Numbered from the stretch's first letter, positions 33,428-46,559 are shown. The stretch: DNA of 64,000 nt from Lasiodiplodia sp. COLG20 (GCA_009801085.1 VNWV01000007.1:1922001-1986000), one strand, 5' to 3'. Made by a program: numbers and translations. The notes: a model not told the origin generated them from the sequence alone.

Positions 33428-34688
33428 GTTGGGAAACTAAGGCCGGTGAAAGCGGGTGGATGTGCGGAAAGAGCGACAGAGGGTTTTGAGCTGGGACGCG
33501 ACTTCAGTTCTGGCGGCGGGGTCAGTGAGACAGGCACGGGCGACAACGCGGGCAACGGTGGTTGGGCAGGGCGTGCGGCTGCAATGCGCCGCTGTGTTGG
33601 ACAACTTACAGTGCTTGGGATTGCGGCGAAGCGGAGGCGAGCGACTGTGGTTGGCCGGAGGCACCTGCACATCGGCATTCTTGACAGCGCGCAGGTGCAT
33701 GGACGGGGCTGCGTGCAAAAGAAGACAGGAAAAGTGGTTGAGGTCCAGCGGGACTAATTCGCGGCGGGAACCGTGGTCGTAACGGGGCGAGGGTATGCCC
33801 GATCAGCCGCCCTTGTCAAATTATATTGGGCATCCACGCCTAGTAGCAGGGCGGGAAGTCGCTCGCAAGCACTTCGGATGGCTTGGTGGGCTCCATTGCG
33901 AAAGGGGGTGGTGGTTGGAGCTGGAGCGGCGAGACGCGGCGATGGCAGCAAACAAAGAGCGGCAGACAAAGGCGGCGGTGTGGGCGCGCAGAGAGCGAGG
34001 GCACAAAAACGCAGGCACGGGGCTTGTCTTGCTTGCGGGAGAGCAGCGCGACGGTTGTTATTTTTGAAGGCAGCCGGCGCAAAATAATCGCGGTGGGAGC
34101 TAAATATTTCAGCGGGTCCAGACGCTGATTGTTCAGCTCTCGCCCCTTTCCGGCACTCCACAGCCTCCGCAGAAATCTCCCATGATCGGCCGTTGGCTGG
34201 ACACGGCGCACCCGGTTGCCCGGGCGCTCGCGCAAAATCCCTTCCTTTCGGATCCACAGGGGACCCGGGAGCTTGCGCGGACTGCCGCTGCCTAGCGGCG
34301 ATGCGGTGGCTGCTCTCCCGTCCCACACCATGCCCTGCCTATCCCACGATCCGTGGCGAGAATGCTACTCCGACCTCGTACTGCATTCCACGTCAGCCGT
34401 ACTCCGGGCTGCGCTGCGCTGTCGTGCAACTGCCGTCGACTCCTCAGGCGTCTAATCCGGGGCTCCCGCAAACGGTGCGTCTGGAATGCGCCTAGCCCTT
34501 CGGTGCAGCTGTCAAGCAGACCTCCCCACGTCTTGGCTCTGCCGTCAGCGTGAAGGATGGGGTGCGGGGTCCTAGTGCGCTGGCGAGCCAACGAAGGGTC
34601 GAGAACAGATCGCCGAGCCTGCCGAGCATCACAACAATAGTGTTTTGCGGAGGATTACTATATTGTTACATGCAATAAGGGGGGAGGA
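33428..34688. other. Intergenic region CM1 gene / ERG27
   Basis: 1.26 kb holding the promoter of the CM1 gene and the 3' UTR of ERG27. GC-rich, with many spurious frames. Nothing supported. Confidence 0.45.
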
Positions 34689-35985
34689 TCAAACCACTCT
34701 CCCTTCCCACTGCTCCCTCAGCTCCTCCATCTCCTTCCAACACGCCCTCCCCAGCTCCTCGAACTCCTCCCTGTCCCCCTCCTTGAGATCGACCGCGCCT
34801 CGTCTCCGTCCTTTCCTGTTCGTAGCCTCTCCCACGATCCCGCCCCAGCCCCAGCCTTCGACTTCAGTGCGCGCTACCCTCTCGTGGCCGGCGCGGTCAG
34901 TCGAACTGCCCCATTTGCCCTTGCCCTCGTGCGCTTCTGTCTCGTCCAGCGTCTCCTGTGAGGCCAGCGCCAGCCAGACCGGAGCAACCGCCGCTGGGTA
35001 CGGCCGCGTGGGGTGCCAGGGGCTACCCAACCAACGAGCGATGTAGGCCGCAAGCATCCACAAGTATGTCATCAACCAGGGGAATGGGAGCGGGAAGATG
35101 CCCGTGACAACTATTCCCGGATGCGACAGATACATGCTCGGTCTCTTCTCGTCGGGTGCGGCGGCCGTGTATCGTGAAGTCCAAGGGCGGGTCGACGGAC
35201 AGTCGTAGGTCAAGGCAAGGAGATCAGTCAACCGCTTCGACGATTCGTACGGCTGGTCGGACTTGAGACCCTGGAAATCGGCCAGGGAGAACTCGGACGC
35301 GTAAGCTTCGAGACTTGAGATCCAGATGATGCGGCCGCTGGCAGGGCGAGCTGCCGAAAGCAGGGGAGCACAGTAGTGTCCCAAGAGATAGTGGCCGAAG
35401 ACGTTCGCACAAAAGATTTCGCCCAGCGGCGGCTCGTTGGCTCCGCTTTGCGGCTTAGTGACCAGGCCGATGTCTGCATTCTTGAAGCCAACGGGCCAGG
35501 TGGTGGAGGCGACCCAGTCGGTGAGAATCTTGTAGATGGCCCAGGGCCAATTGACGCCCGTCCATCCGCCTATGCCTGCATTGAATATCATGGCGTCCAG
35601 CTTTGGGATGGCCGTCTTCAGCCTGCTGGCACATTGTTGTACGGATGAGATGGAGCACAGGTCGAGGATCTCGGGCTGGAATCGGACGCGTTTCTGCAGG
35701 ACGATGCTAATGCCCGGGATGGACTTCTCGGCCTTCGCCGAGGCCTTCTGGAGGTGGGCCTCCAGCAGGCTGACTGTATCATCGCATTTGCGGCGGCTTC
35801 GCGTGGTGGGAATCAAGACAAGGGTCTGAGACTGTGGGCGGGTTTGCAGGAATTCGTCAATCAGGCGACAGCAGATGGCGAAGCCTATGCCGCTGCAAGG
35901 CGCGTCAATACGAGGGCTGTGGGATGCTCGGGAGGTACACACACCTATTCGCGCCAGTCACGAGGGCATAAAAGGCGTCGGCCAT
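34689..35985 (-). CDS. ERG27: 3-ketosteroid reductase, ergosterol pathway
   Basis: SDR-family NADPH reductase of the ER and lipid particles. It reduces the 3-keto group after each round of C-4 demethylation (with Erg25 and Erg26). Exons 35985-35945 and 35892-34689 give 414 residues; the 52-nt intron splits the Ser codon in TGANSGIGFAI, the dinucleotide-binding glycine motif. NAGIGGW and the catalytic YESSK (Tyr-x3-Lys) are present. Residues around PWLMTYLWMLAAYIARWLG form a hydrophobic membrane-binding stretch. The start is set by splicing: the upstream exon MADAFYALVTGAN is needed to complete the cofactor motif. The C-terminal 90 residues are charged and less conserved. Confidence 0.93.
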
Positions 35986-38900
35986 GGCTGTTGCGGAGAG
36001 GGAAAGGAGAAGCGACCGGGGGATTCTTGGACCCTATCCTCCTTAGCGCGCGCGCCCCACGAGAGAGCTCTCAACACCACAGACCCAATCGGAAGCTGCC
36101 CACTGGGAATGCACACCCCCACGGCCCGCAATATGCAGACCATCACCTGCCATCCAGCTTATCGCGGGCTGCAACCTCAACCCCATGTCTCCGTCTTGGG
36201 CTTCACTGCGCTGTCAAATGCATGTGTACCCAGCACCCCGCCGCCAGTACCTCACTTCACCGCATGTGGTATTCCGTTGATTTACGGAGAGTTAAATGGC
36301 ATCTACCTTGTGTTGAAACCCTAATTTCAGTTCCGTCGAAGCCGATGCTCCGCTCACGCCGTTGGAAAGAAGACAGCTTCAACGCTGGCTTTTTTTTTTT
36401 TTCAAAAAAAAAGTATGCATGTCGGGCTTGTAAACGTTATCTCCGGCCCCGCGTGTGACAATCCTCCGATTGGCTGGACAATGGTCCCGATGCCACGACT
36501 CCTTTGTATCATCCTGCGATATCGAGCCTGCGCCCGAGACAAGTGGCAATGCAGCTGCGAAGGCCCCGCCTGACCCGAAAAAATACATGCAAAGTAGAGC
36601 CCAATATTTCGAAATCGAACGTCCTTTCACAATGGGCGGACATACCTTTTCCGCCCCGCTTACTCCCCTTACATGATGGTCATAAAGAAGATACATCTCT
36701 AGATTGCCACTTGCAAACGGGTATCGCAGCCGCAGACTAGCGCGAAAAAATATATAGAGAACGAGGGGTTATTGTGCCTCAACAATTTTCTCTACAAGAG
36801 CGGCACACTAACCACACAAGTCGTTATACGGGCAGTGGAAGCATTGACTGTACATTTGTGTTCCACTGAGGCTCCCAGATCATGAGATTTACATGACGTT
36901 ATTCATATGCTGTTATGTCGATTGAGATTGTGGCTAGAGATCATCATCCATTCGACTCATGCGCATGCGGAGAACACGAAACCACCAAAAATGCTACCCA
37001 CCAGAGCCATTGACATAGGTATAAGGGAAGCCGGAATACCAGCCACCGAAGGCAATGGAGCCATCACACACCGGCGTAACCGTTCCATCGTGCTCGTCCA
37101 TCGCAGTGTCACGAAACGAGGCCCGAAACATCCTTCTATCCACATAGGATATGCGGTGAGCGAACAGATATAGGAGAGCAGGGTGCGTGCCTTCCGCTCA
37201 ATTGTCGAACCCTCCGTGACCTGGTTTTCAGCAATGGCATCCCAAGGTACGCGTGCATGAATCTGTGCAACACGTCTACATTCAAATTTGTTGTCCCCTG
37301 CCCTGCCTGCTCTCGCAGCGCGGAAGGCTGCATTGCATATCCGGCGTAGGGAGTTACCCAGAACCAAACACAAGGGAGAAAAAGCAAAGAAAGCCGAGAT
37401 TTGCAAAGGATGGCAGGGGCGGCCATGAACGGATCCCGGTCTACGGAAGACGTCAAACTCATCTCTCCCTCGCTTCTCGCTCTCGCTCCTATGGATCTGT
37501 GCGGAAGCTGACGAAGTCGACGCCGCTAGCACCGGCTCCTTCCCGGTAGGGTTTGCGCAACCAACGGCGATAGCACCTGCAGTGGCGTCTATCTGTTGCT
37601 CACCGCGTCGGCCAGCGTTCGGGGCTACCCATGCCCAGCTTGTTTTTATTGATTTGCATCTGCTTGACACGGATTCGTTTGTTGTCTGCGGAGATCAACT
37701 TTCCGGAAGAAGGAATGTTTACCTGGGTTACTTTCTCTGCTCAACTAATCATCCAGCATGCCTCGCTCTCAAGAGACCAGTTCTTGCCTGCTCGAAGATG
37801 AAAAGGTTCGACGAAGACCATATGCATTTGGACACTCCATATACGCGCCGTGTTTCTCCAATGACGTGGGAACATGACCGAACTTGGTCATTCCTCGCAG
37901 GAGCATGGATTCGAGTCTCGGAGAATAGTTGAAGCAGAAAGAACGCTCAATTCCAACCAACATCCTTGATGCATGCGGACAGGGAGGGGGAGGAAGAAGT
38001 GACAGCAAGGAAGCCGAGCGGACGGGGAGGCGGGCAAGGCAGGACAGGATGGCCAACGTCGATGGCGATGACGATGTACGTATTGCGCGCATCATAGCAC
38101 CCGTGCGTGCGTGCATGCATGCATGCACCCGGCTTCCGGAGATTGAGTTCTGACCGCCCATTTGGAGGAGGGTCGGTGAGGACGAAAGAGGTGAAAGCCT
38201 TCTGGATGATGCGCTGCATGCAAGATCCATGTTGAACATGACACAGTAGTAGTAGTAGGGCTCGACATTGTCTCTGACCTCACAGTGTTGCGCTGCGGGG
38301 AGCAAGAGAGCGGAGAGAGCCGCCGGCCCCCCGTGTGCCACGCTACACATAAACGTCAATGGAAGGGATATGAGCAATTGGGCAAATGACGAGAAAGTGA
38401 AACATGTTAGTATTGTGAAGGTGGACGCTTGACTCTATTTCTAGCGCGCATCCGATGACTTCAGGCGTCGATCAATATGCTCTCTGGAGTAACGACCCAA
38501 TGCGTGTCACCTGCAACCTTGACTTGCCCCCCAAGCCATTGCCTGCAGTAGACCCAACCTTTCAAACAGTCGGTGTGTGCCGAAATGTAGATGGGAAGAA
38601 AAAGAAAGATTCAGGAAAGAACAGGGAAAATGGCGCGGCCGGTAGTACATTCCACTGATCGAAAGGTGAGGGGAGCGGGACGGGGACACGGTACGTACGA
38701 CGGTGATACAAAGATGCTGCGGGAAGCCTTACGGCAAAGCCGTTTCCGTACCCCCAGTGCCATGTCCAAGCGGCTTTGGAAAGGAAAGATCGAGGAAGGA
38801 CGATCTCGAAGCAGGGGTGCAGCCCTACTGGTGATGGAGGTGCTATGCATTTGGATCATCGTCATCCGGGATTGCCATGGGAATCCTTGGGCGTTCAGCC

Positions 38901-40380
38901 AGACAGAAGAAACAGCGTGGAAGGGGCCCACGGGAAGCTGAAACGGCCGCTGCCGTCATCCGTCTGCAAGTGCCCTCGCTCCTCCTGTCCCTCAGCGATG
39001 GAACGGACAGTTGCAGGGCATATGCACATGATGATCATACACGGGAGTTCCCAAGTGAGCACATGACAGACGAGAAGGGGGTGGGTGGGAACGAAAACAT
39101 GCGAGCTTCGAGAGCATAGTAACGGCAACACCAGATCTCCCACTAGTGGGGGCCCACGCCGAGATCGGCGGGTTGAAGGCTGGTTGCACACGGGTTGAGC
39201 TGGACAGGATGCACGTACACATACACGCGTGGCGCATGGCCTACAAACCAGCCGCCATCGGGCTCAGCTCAGCGGCATCACTCCCGCCCCCCCTCCTTTT
39301 CCGCCTCGTTGGAGCGGCCACAGCCTCGAGGCGGTGTGCGTCTGTAACGTATGTACGCAAAACTAACGCGCGCATCGAGAGAGACGTGGTGTGGGACCAG
39401 TCCAATGCAAACAAGGTACGCGCCTGCTCATCCGAAGCCGCCCCCCGTGTCCTTTGACGCGCGTGAGCACATAGGGAAAGCAGTCAGTCTCGGGGCGAAA
39501 CAGCATGGCTGAATAGGGAAAGGTGCAGCCGTGATGTTATGCTGGCTGTGAGGTTGCAAATGGCCACACTTCCAATCTCCCCAGCCACTTTGGGAGACTT
39601 GAGGCTTGCCGGCCCTTGCGCATCTGGTCGTCGACGCCGATGTGTGGGTGGAAGTCGGCCGTCGTCGTACTTGGGCGGCCGTTATGTATGCGATGCATTA
39701 GTTGCTCCTGCACGCCCTAGCCGCTCATGGTCATTTGAGGGGCCTAAGGGATGATCCCCGCTGCTGGGCCTGCATTAGCCGGCGACCGGGGGGAGACGTC
39801 TCCCACTGGAACGACGATGGAACTGTTCCATGAAAAGTGGACGCAACGTGGACTGGGGGTCGTGCTCTCTGCAAATGTTTGCGAGCAGTCATTTTCTCCT
39901 CCCGCATTCGGGCTTTTCTCGCCGCTTCCCTGTGCCCCTGTCTGTCAGTTGTACCGCAGAGCTTCTGGAAGAGTGGAAAGAGGTTCCGAGAAATCAAGGA
40001 CGGGCCTGGTAGGGCTGGCCCATCCCTGCCTTTTCTTTGGTTGCGCTATGTGACATGATATCGGTAGCATACCTGCCTCCAGCGCGCCGCTGGGAAATCC
40101 AAGAGAAGAGGGAGGGCTTCAACGACCAAAAAGCCAGGCAGGCGAAGGAAAGGCGGAAGATATTCCATAGGAAATGTGGACCCAAAGGAAAAACAAAAGA
40201 ACTCCAAGGACAACGCCTCTCAGCCCCAAAACCGGCCACCCAGAGCCACCCGCAAAAAAACCGGAGCCTGCTATTCGCCGATGGAGGTGCTTCAGATCGT
40301 CATGGTATAGTAAACGCGCTCGCTTCCAGGATGCATCGTTTCGTCGGCCGTGTCTGTCCGTCTTCCCGCCTTCGCGAGAT
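35986..40380. other. Gene-poor region, 4.4 kb
   Basis: Upstream of ERG27. I find no gene here that I can support. Base composition is mixed, not AT-rich, so it does not look like RIP-degraded repeats. Low-complexity items: a T13-C-A9 run at 36390-36412 and a GTGC/GCAT simple repeat at 38103-38128. A possible terminal exon at 37604-37738 is noted under rejected items. Confidence 0.45.
38103..38128. repeat. (TGCG)n/(TGCA)n simple repeat
   Basis: Four-base units GTGC GTGC GTGC ATGC ATGC ATGC in a row. The second half is self-complementary. Probably a microsatellite without function. Confidence 0.8.
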
Positions 40381-40813
40381 CTACACATGTGCAGCAGTGG
40401 GCCTGCCGACTGCTGTCCGCGCTTGGGTCTTGTTGCGGCAGTCGCCTAATGAGCACACCAAAAAAAGTGACGTATCAGCTGCCCGTCCACAGAGCAATCT
40501 CGGGTTGTTGCTCACCGCATAGCTCGTCCAACCGGTACTCTCTGCCAAACCGCAAAAAAAATCAGCAATGTCACCCGGTCAATGTGCGATGCGATCATGT
40601 GGCTGTACGAGAGATCTGTGGGGTTGCTTGCGTGGCATGGCACCTGCGTGAAGAGACCGGGGCGTCCAGCAGCCATGCAGGGTGGACAATCACTCACATG
40701 GCGACCACATTGGCCGGGCACCTGCGATGCGTTTCCTGGTACTTGATGCACCAGGCCCGGACGGTAAAGCGCAAATGCGAGCACTTGTAGTGAACCTGGG
40801 TATAGTCACACAT
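40381..40813 (-). CDS. Small Cys-rich conserved fungal protein, 68 aa
   Basis: A three-exon gene that no long open frame reveals: 40813-40698, 40541-40516 (26 nt) and 40445-40381, with introns of 156 and 70 nt. Donors (GTGAGT, GTGAGC) and acceptors (GGCAG, ATTAG) are good and the frame holds across both junctions to a TAG stop. The product starts MCDYTQVHYKCSHLRFTV, continues RAWCIKYQETHRRCPANVV and then AIEYRLDELCGDCRN. Cysteines at 2, 11, 22, 32, 48 and 51 with His13 suggest a small zinc-binding fold ending in a CxxC knuckle. It resembles short MC(D/E)YTQ-type proteins that I recall as recurrent in Pezizomycotina; function unknown. It is the only gene I can support between ERG27 and GUT1. 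Confidence 0.72.
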
Positions 40814-43800
40814 GGTAGGTAAGGGCGGACGGGTGGCGAGAGCTGAGGTCGTGTGCTGAGGAAGATGTCGCCGCTGGCGGAGAGCAGCAGACAGCTCAGG
40901 GCTGTGGCCGAGCGGCGTGTAGAAGGCGTCTTTCTTCAGAGGAGATCCGGCAGTGGCTTCAATGGCGGCAGCAAGGCGGGTGCGGCGCGAGGGATCCTGG
41001 GGGGGAGAGAGGCTCTTGTCTGGACGGATCAATAAAGCCAGCGCAGGACGGAAGGACTTATGTATGTACGTACAGTCCTGCCTGGAACTACCACGGGAGC
41101 GGCCGTCGGGGGTGGGCGGATGTCAAAGGATTCTGCCTTTCTCTGGAAGGCTCGTAGGCTAGCGTGCTGCAGGGAAAGGCCGTCTCCAGCCAGGTAGCGG
41201 GTATCAGGTAGCGGGAAGGGCAGGGAGGTGAAGCGCAGGGCGCGATGGTGGCGGGGAGAGGACAGGCGGCTAGGTACAAGGTATACGATTTATGACGAAG
41301 ATGATTGTCTGAACCTGGTTCGGATTGGACCTCTTGTGCTAGCGGACGGTGGGAACCATGCAAGCTTTGAGCTTCCGCAGCCCTTGCCGCGGCTGCGTAC
41401 ACCTTACAGGGCACAGGGCTGGAAGGGGCTCGACCTGGGGGATCTGATGTGATGGTCAATGGTGGCCCAGGCTTCCAGGATGACGCTAGTATCCGTTCGA
41501 TCTTTGCCTACCTCAGGGCTTGGGCCAACGCACTGTCTTGGCCACCCGAGGAAATTTTGATCAGGCCGGCCGATGGCGTGGTTATACGTGTGTGGTGAGG
41601 CGGTCAGTGCTTTCAGCCTTGTGCCGTTGCAGATACACGGGTGGTGGTCATCGAACGGAGCTTCCAGAATGCCGCTTGCAAAGCTTGCGCCCGGAACACA
41701 CAAGCTGCAGAGATGGTGGCGCCAGGCTCAGAAACGGTCGGTTCGCCGTGTCACACTCCCGCTAGCCGTTACAGTGGGGGAGGGGTAGACGGGAGGGGTG
41801 GCGGCGGCCTGGGTGCAGATGAGCTGGGGGCGATGAGCGGAAACGGTGGTTTGTGCGATGAAGCTAGATGAACAGGCACGGTCGAAGAGAAGTCAAAACA
41901 AGGACATTGGGCACAGGACTGAAGCGGGAAAGGATGCGCGCGCGTGTACGTTATGTGTATTTCAAAGCCGTCACGCTAACCGTCAGCTTAAAAGCGTGAA
42001 GCATCACAGAGCGAGCGCTAGGAAGAAAGTTCCCCTGGAGAGAGGTTTCCCTGTGGCTGATTAATTTAGGGATCAGGAAAGACCTTCAGCCCAGTCCCCT
42101 GCGTGAGAGTCTCGGTGCTGCAGGCGATGATTTGCCCCGGGGTCGAGCAGCGAGTGATTTGCAATTGCTGCGTCAGCGACTGGGGTGAGGGTGAAGCACG
42201 GCAGGCATCTGTCGAATGGCACCCGTTACGACGAGGCCGGGTGTGCCTCCGGCAGACGACGGATGCCAAACAGCCTCAGCCTGGGCAACGTTTTGGTTGG
42301 CGCAGGGCCAGAGACAGCTCCCGTGTGCCGAAGGCCGTAGCAAGTTTCGAGTCAAGACCGGCCCCTCTCCAGCCTTAGAGCATGGATCTGAGTTTCGTTC
42401 CCGGCGGGGCCAGGAAGCGGACGGCAAACAGCTGATTTTTACCTTGGGCGGGGGGTCTGGACGAGGCGGCACGCGAAATGGGCAGCTGTGAGCGCTCCGG
42501 CGACGTCTATTCGGCCAGGGCGCGCACGGAGCTCGAGCTTGGAGATGAGATGGCGACGACCGGCACAGGCTACTGTAGGCACCCGAGCAGCACGACGCTC
42601 TGCTCGCGCAGCTGGCAGCAGCTCTTCCAGCGTGCTGGATCGCGAGCCCGACAGCGGCAGGCGATGGCTGGGGATCGGCTGGGCGGTTGATGCCTAAGGA
42701 GGCAATCTGATCAGCGCTCGCGCTCGGCTACGACGCGCTGGAAGACCTCTCAGGAGCGGCGCCGGGACCAGGGCTGTGCGGAAGCGGCCTGCGCAGCGAG
42801 GAACTGGCAGGCCGTCGATCCTGAGTCGCAGCCCTGGCCGATGGTCTTGTGATGGGCGCGAGGTACCGATACGAGCTGGCGAATATCGCGGCGAGTCGTC
42901 GATGCTGCACGCACCATGCTGTGCGGAAGACGGCGGCAGGTCTCAGCCGGCACAGTCTGATACGGGTTGGGCGGCCACGAGTAAGGCATCGATCGCATCT
43001 GCCTTCTCCTGAAACCGATTAGATAGCGCGTGCGCCTCGGCTGGCGTGGAAGCGTGTCGCGGAGATCCGGTGGTGTAATGAGATGGCGTGGTCGGTGTTG
43101 GGCGAGCACTGCGAGGCGATCCATGCGAAGAAGGTTGACGCGCAGGAGCGTTGAACTCAAATTTGGCTGAGCCTCTTCTCGTCGTCCTCAGGAGGCGCCG
43201 CGCGCCCCGTCCCTGCCAGGCCAGCAGCAAGCCAGCCGAGGCCCGCCCCACCAGCGCGCCCAAGCTCCCCAGCGCCGCCGCCTCGCCTGCGGCTCTCGCT
43301 CGAAGGCTGTTTCGACGACGATCGCCGTTGAGGCTGTGTCTTCATGCCCAAGTTCCCCGCAGCTGCTGCAGCGGCGATATCGCCCTTCTCAAGGCCCGCG
43401 CCGTCGCCTTCCGCGTCCGCCTCCCGCGCTCCTCCAGCGCCAGCGCCCTCGACCGCCCAAACGGCCACCACGTGGACCAAGCTCATAGGCGTCGAGCCAA
43501 TTCCGTCGCATCATGTGAAGAAATGCCGTCTCAGGCTGGTGTTCGATCATGATAGCCCACCGGACCTCCGCCTGACTCGGGAGCCATTTTTCTGCTGTCT
43601 ATCTGACGCCAGCCTTGTTGTGATCCGCATGTTTCAGCCAAGCGCTCGAGCAGAATGGTGGCGCTCTCTCCTATGAGCACGTCGCCTTACGCCAGATCCG
43701 GCAGGTCAGAAGACAAGCAATTGAAGGCGTGATGTCAGTTGGCAAGCCCGAGACTCCGTCGGGGATAGATTGGCCATGGTGTGGTCGCAAGAGCCGGCTG

Positions 43801-44658
43801 AATAATAGCAAAAAAGTAGCTGCGGCAGAGTTCCGGCAAGTCGACTGAACCTTGCGCTGCACCCCAAACACGGGGAAGCATGCTCCCGCCGGTCCGCAAG
43901 CTGCAAGCTAAATTCAACCAGCTGGGATGGTGCCCGTTGGGCATTCTTCTCCCCCCGACCGCACCGGCCACAGGCGGCGTAAGCATTGCTCCCCTCCTTC
44001 TCTATCTTTCTCCACGAAACCATACCCCTCTCCAGCTCTCCACTTTCTGCAAGTGTCAGCCCATCGCCAATCCTACACACCGCCAGATGATTTTTTTTTC
44101 TTTCCTCCTCATTCCACCATTCGGGTCAGCAGACCAACGACAAGGGGGTTGACGAACCACCTCGGACTTGCTTTCTTCGGCCATCCCGCACCGCGTAAGC
44201 TTTTTAGATGGTGAAATTCTATCTTAATGCATCCGCTCAACAAAGCAATCCGAGCGCGTTTTCGTGCCCGAACCACGACGTCGCGTCAATTTGCCTTTTT
44301 AGGAATTTTAATTTTGAATTTCATATTTTTTTTGAATTACAAGAGAAGAGCTACGTGTTGAAAAAAAAAAAAAAAAACTGAAGTGAGGAGGTATCTGCGT
44401 GAAAAAAGCCAAGTCCAGAGTAGATCGTCGATCCAAAAGACCTACAACACCTCGCCAAATGACGACCGCAATTGCATTCCCCAAGGGAAAAAGAAAAGAC
44501 ATGCAAGAAGACAAAATGCCAGTGATGCGAACCTTGATAAATGCTCATCATCATGACTGCGTGAAAACCACCGTGTGCATACCGTCTGCCTCTAAACCGT
44601 GCACCATCTCTTGAATTTTTTCGCTCTTTTTTTTTTCTTTTTTGCCGGTGAAAGGCGT
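40814..44658. other. Gene-poor region, 3.8 kb
   Basis: From the start of the 68-residue gene to the 3' end of glycerol kinase. No gene supported. The part around 44280-44380 is AT-rich with a 17-A run at 44361-44377 and is probably the distal 3' UTR side of GUT1. The rest is GC-rich without protein-like frames. Confidence 0.45.
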
Positions 44659-46559
44659 CTAGCACTCCTCACCGCCCTCGTCGGCGTCTAGCCAGCCGCG
44701 GCACATCTCGACAGCGCGGCTCCACTTCTTGAACATCTTGGCGCTCTCCTCCTTGCTGATGTTGGGCTCAAAGATGACACGGTCCTTCTGGTTGATGTCC
44801 TTCAGCTCGTCGAACTCCTTCCAGATGTCGACGGCGAAGCCTGCTGCGATGGCAGCGCCGAGAGCAGTCGTCTCGCGCATAGAAGGCCGGTTGACAGAAA
44901 TGCCGATGATGTTGGCTTGCGTCTATCGAGCATCGGATTAGTGACTGATCAGAAAACACAGGCTGACGTTCGACTTACCTGCATGCAGAGCTCCGACTTG
45001 CTCATACCGCCGTCCACAGCCAGCTCTCCGAGCTTGTGCCCACTGTCCTTCTCCATGGCGTCGAGAATAGCCTTGGTCTGGAAGCAGGTGGCCTCGAGGG
45101 TGGCTCTCGCAATGTGTCCACGCTGGGTGTGCTGGGTGATGCCGAAGATGGTTCCCTTGGCGTCGTCGATCCAGTACGGTGCGAACAGACCGGAAAATGC
45201 GGTGACGAAGACGGTGCCGCCGTTGTTCTCCACGCTCGCTGCGAGCTCACCGACCTTGTCCGAGTCACGGATGAAGCCCAGGTTGTTCATAAGGAACTTC
45301 ACGCCAGAACCGGCCACGGCAATACTGCCCTCCAGCGCGTAGACGGGCTTCCTCGATCGACCGAAGTCGTACGCGACGGTAGCCAGCAGGCCGTGCTTCG
45401 AGATGACGGGGGTCTCGCCGACGTTGTACAGCAAGAAGCAGCCGGTACCGTAGGTGTTCTTCGCGCTGCCCGGGCTGAAGCCCTGCTGGCCGACAAGCGC
45501 AGCGGACTGGTCACCCAAACAGCCGGCAATCTTGATGCCCTTGAGCGGTCCATCTCTAAGGCAGCCGAAGGATGTTGCGCAGGACGAAGGGACGATCTTG
45601 GGGACGCGGAGCTTGCTTCTCTCGAGCTCGAAGAACTCGAACAGCATGTCGTCGTACTCGCGCGTCCACAGGTTCATGAACATGGTACGAGAAGCATTGG
45701 TGGCATCAGTCACGAACACGTTGTTTTCCTTACCACCATTGAGGTTGTACAGCAGCCACGTGTCGACGGTGCCGAAGGCCAGCTTGCCTTCGTCGTAGGC
45801 CTGCTTCACGGCGGGCACGTTGCGGATCAACCACACGAGCTTGACAGCAGAAGGGTAGGTGGACAGCGGCAGACCGCAAAGCTCGGGCAGCGCCTCGGCG
45901 CCCTCCTTCGCCTTGAACTCACGCACCAGGTGCGTGACGCGAGTGTCGGGCCAGGCGATGGCGTTGTGCAGCGGCTCGCCGGTCTCAGCATCCCATACCA
46001 GAACCGTTTCTCTCTGGTTGGTGATTCCAACAGCCTTAATGTCCTCAACCTGGTGTCCCAACTTCAAGAATTTCTTGGTCGCCTCTTCGATGCACTCCTT
46101 TACCGTCTGCACGAGCTCCCACGGGTCGTGTTCGTGCCACCTGTACCAGCGATCACATGTTAGCGCTCAGTCCCCCTGACAGCCCCACAAAACAACCGCG
46201 CGCTCCAGAGTTTCTCCGCGCTTCGAAGAAAAAAAAAGTTGGAGCACGCGGCCGAAAGGGGAAAAAATAATTGGGACGTGATTGACTCACCCAGACTCCG
46301 GGTACTTCTGCGTAAACTCGATCTGATGCATGGCGACCGGCGTGCCGGTGCCGTCGAAGATGATGAACCGCGAGCTGGTGGTGCCCTGGTCAATGGAGCC
46401 AATGAAGAACTTCTCCATGCGCTTCTCGTAGCTCTCGCTGCGCGGCATGCGCATGCTGCCCCGGCGTGCCTTGATCTCCGTGCCCGCCTTGTCCATGGGC
46501 GGGTTCGGGCCGTCGGCGGAGGACGGCAGATCCTTGTCGCTCACGACGGCGGCGGCCAT
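44659..46559 (-). CDS. GUT1: Glycerol kinase
   Basis: Phosphorylates glycerol to sn-glycerol-3-phosphate with ATP, feeding the mitochondrial G3P dehydrogenase and lipid synthesis. Exons 46559-46291, 46140-44979 and 44922-44659 give 564 residues. FGGY-family signatures: phosphate loop GSIDQGTTSSRFIIFD, ITNQRETVLVWD, WPDTRV, YALEGSIAVAGSGVKFL and the C-terminal DGGMSKSELCMQ, which continues across intron 2 into TQANIIGISV and RETTALGAAIAAG. The N-terminal 50 residues (acidic, then RRGSMRMPRSESYEKR) are an extension over bacterial GlpK; the RRGS context could be a kinase site, an inference. Intron 1 is 150 nt, intron 2 is 56 nt. Confidence 0.96.

Noticed and set aside
36142..36151. Sterol-regulatory-element-like ATCACCTGCC upstream of ERG27
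   Set aside because: Only seven of ten bases agree with the classical element, and it fails the fungal SrbA consensus.
36390..36412. T13-C-A9 run as a terminator or hairpin
   Set aside because: No gene ends nearby; a simple homopolymer pair, possibly also sequencing-prone.
37604..37738. Minus-strand 44-codon frame ending NKLGMGSPERWPTR, with acceptor-like AG upstream
   Set aside because: Reads protein-like, but I found no upstream exon with a start codon and do not recognise the family. The length is within chance.
45036..46163. 375-codon open frame antisense to glycerol kinase
   Set aside because: Same shadow effect; the minus strand encodes the full FGGY kinase.
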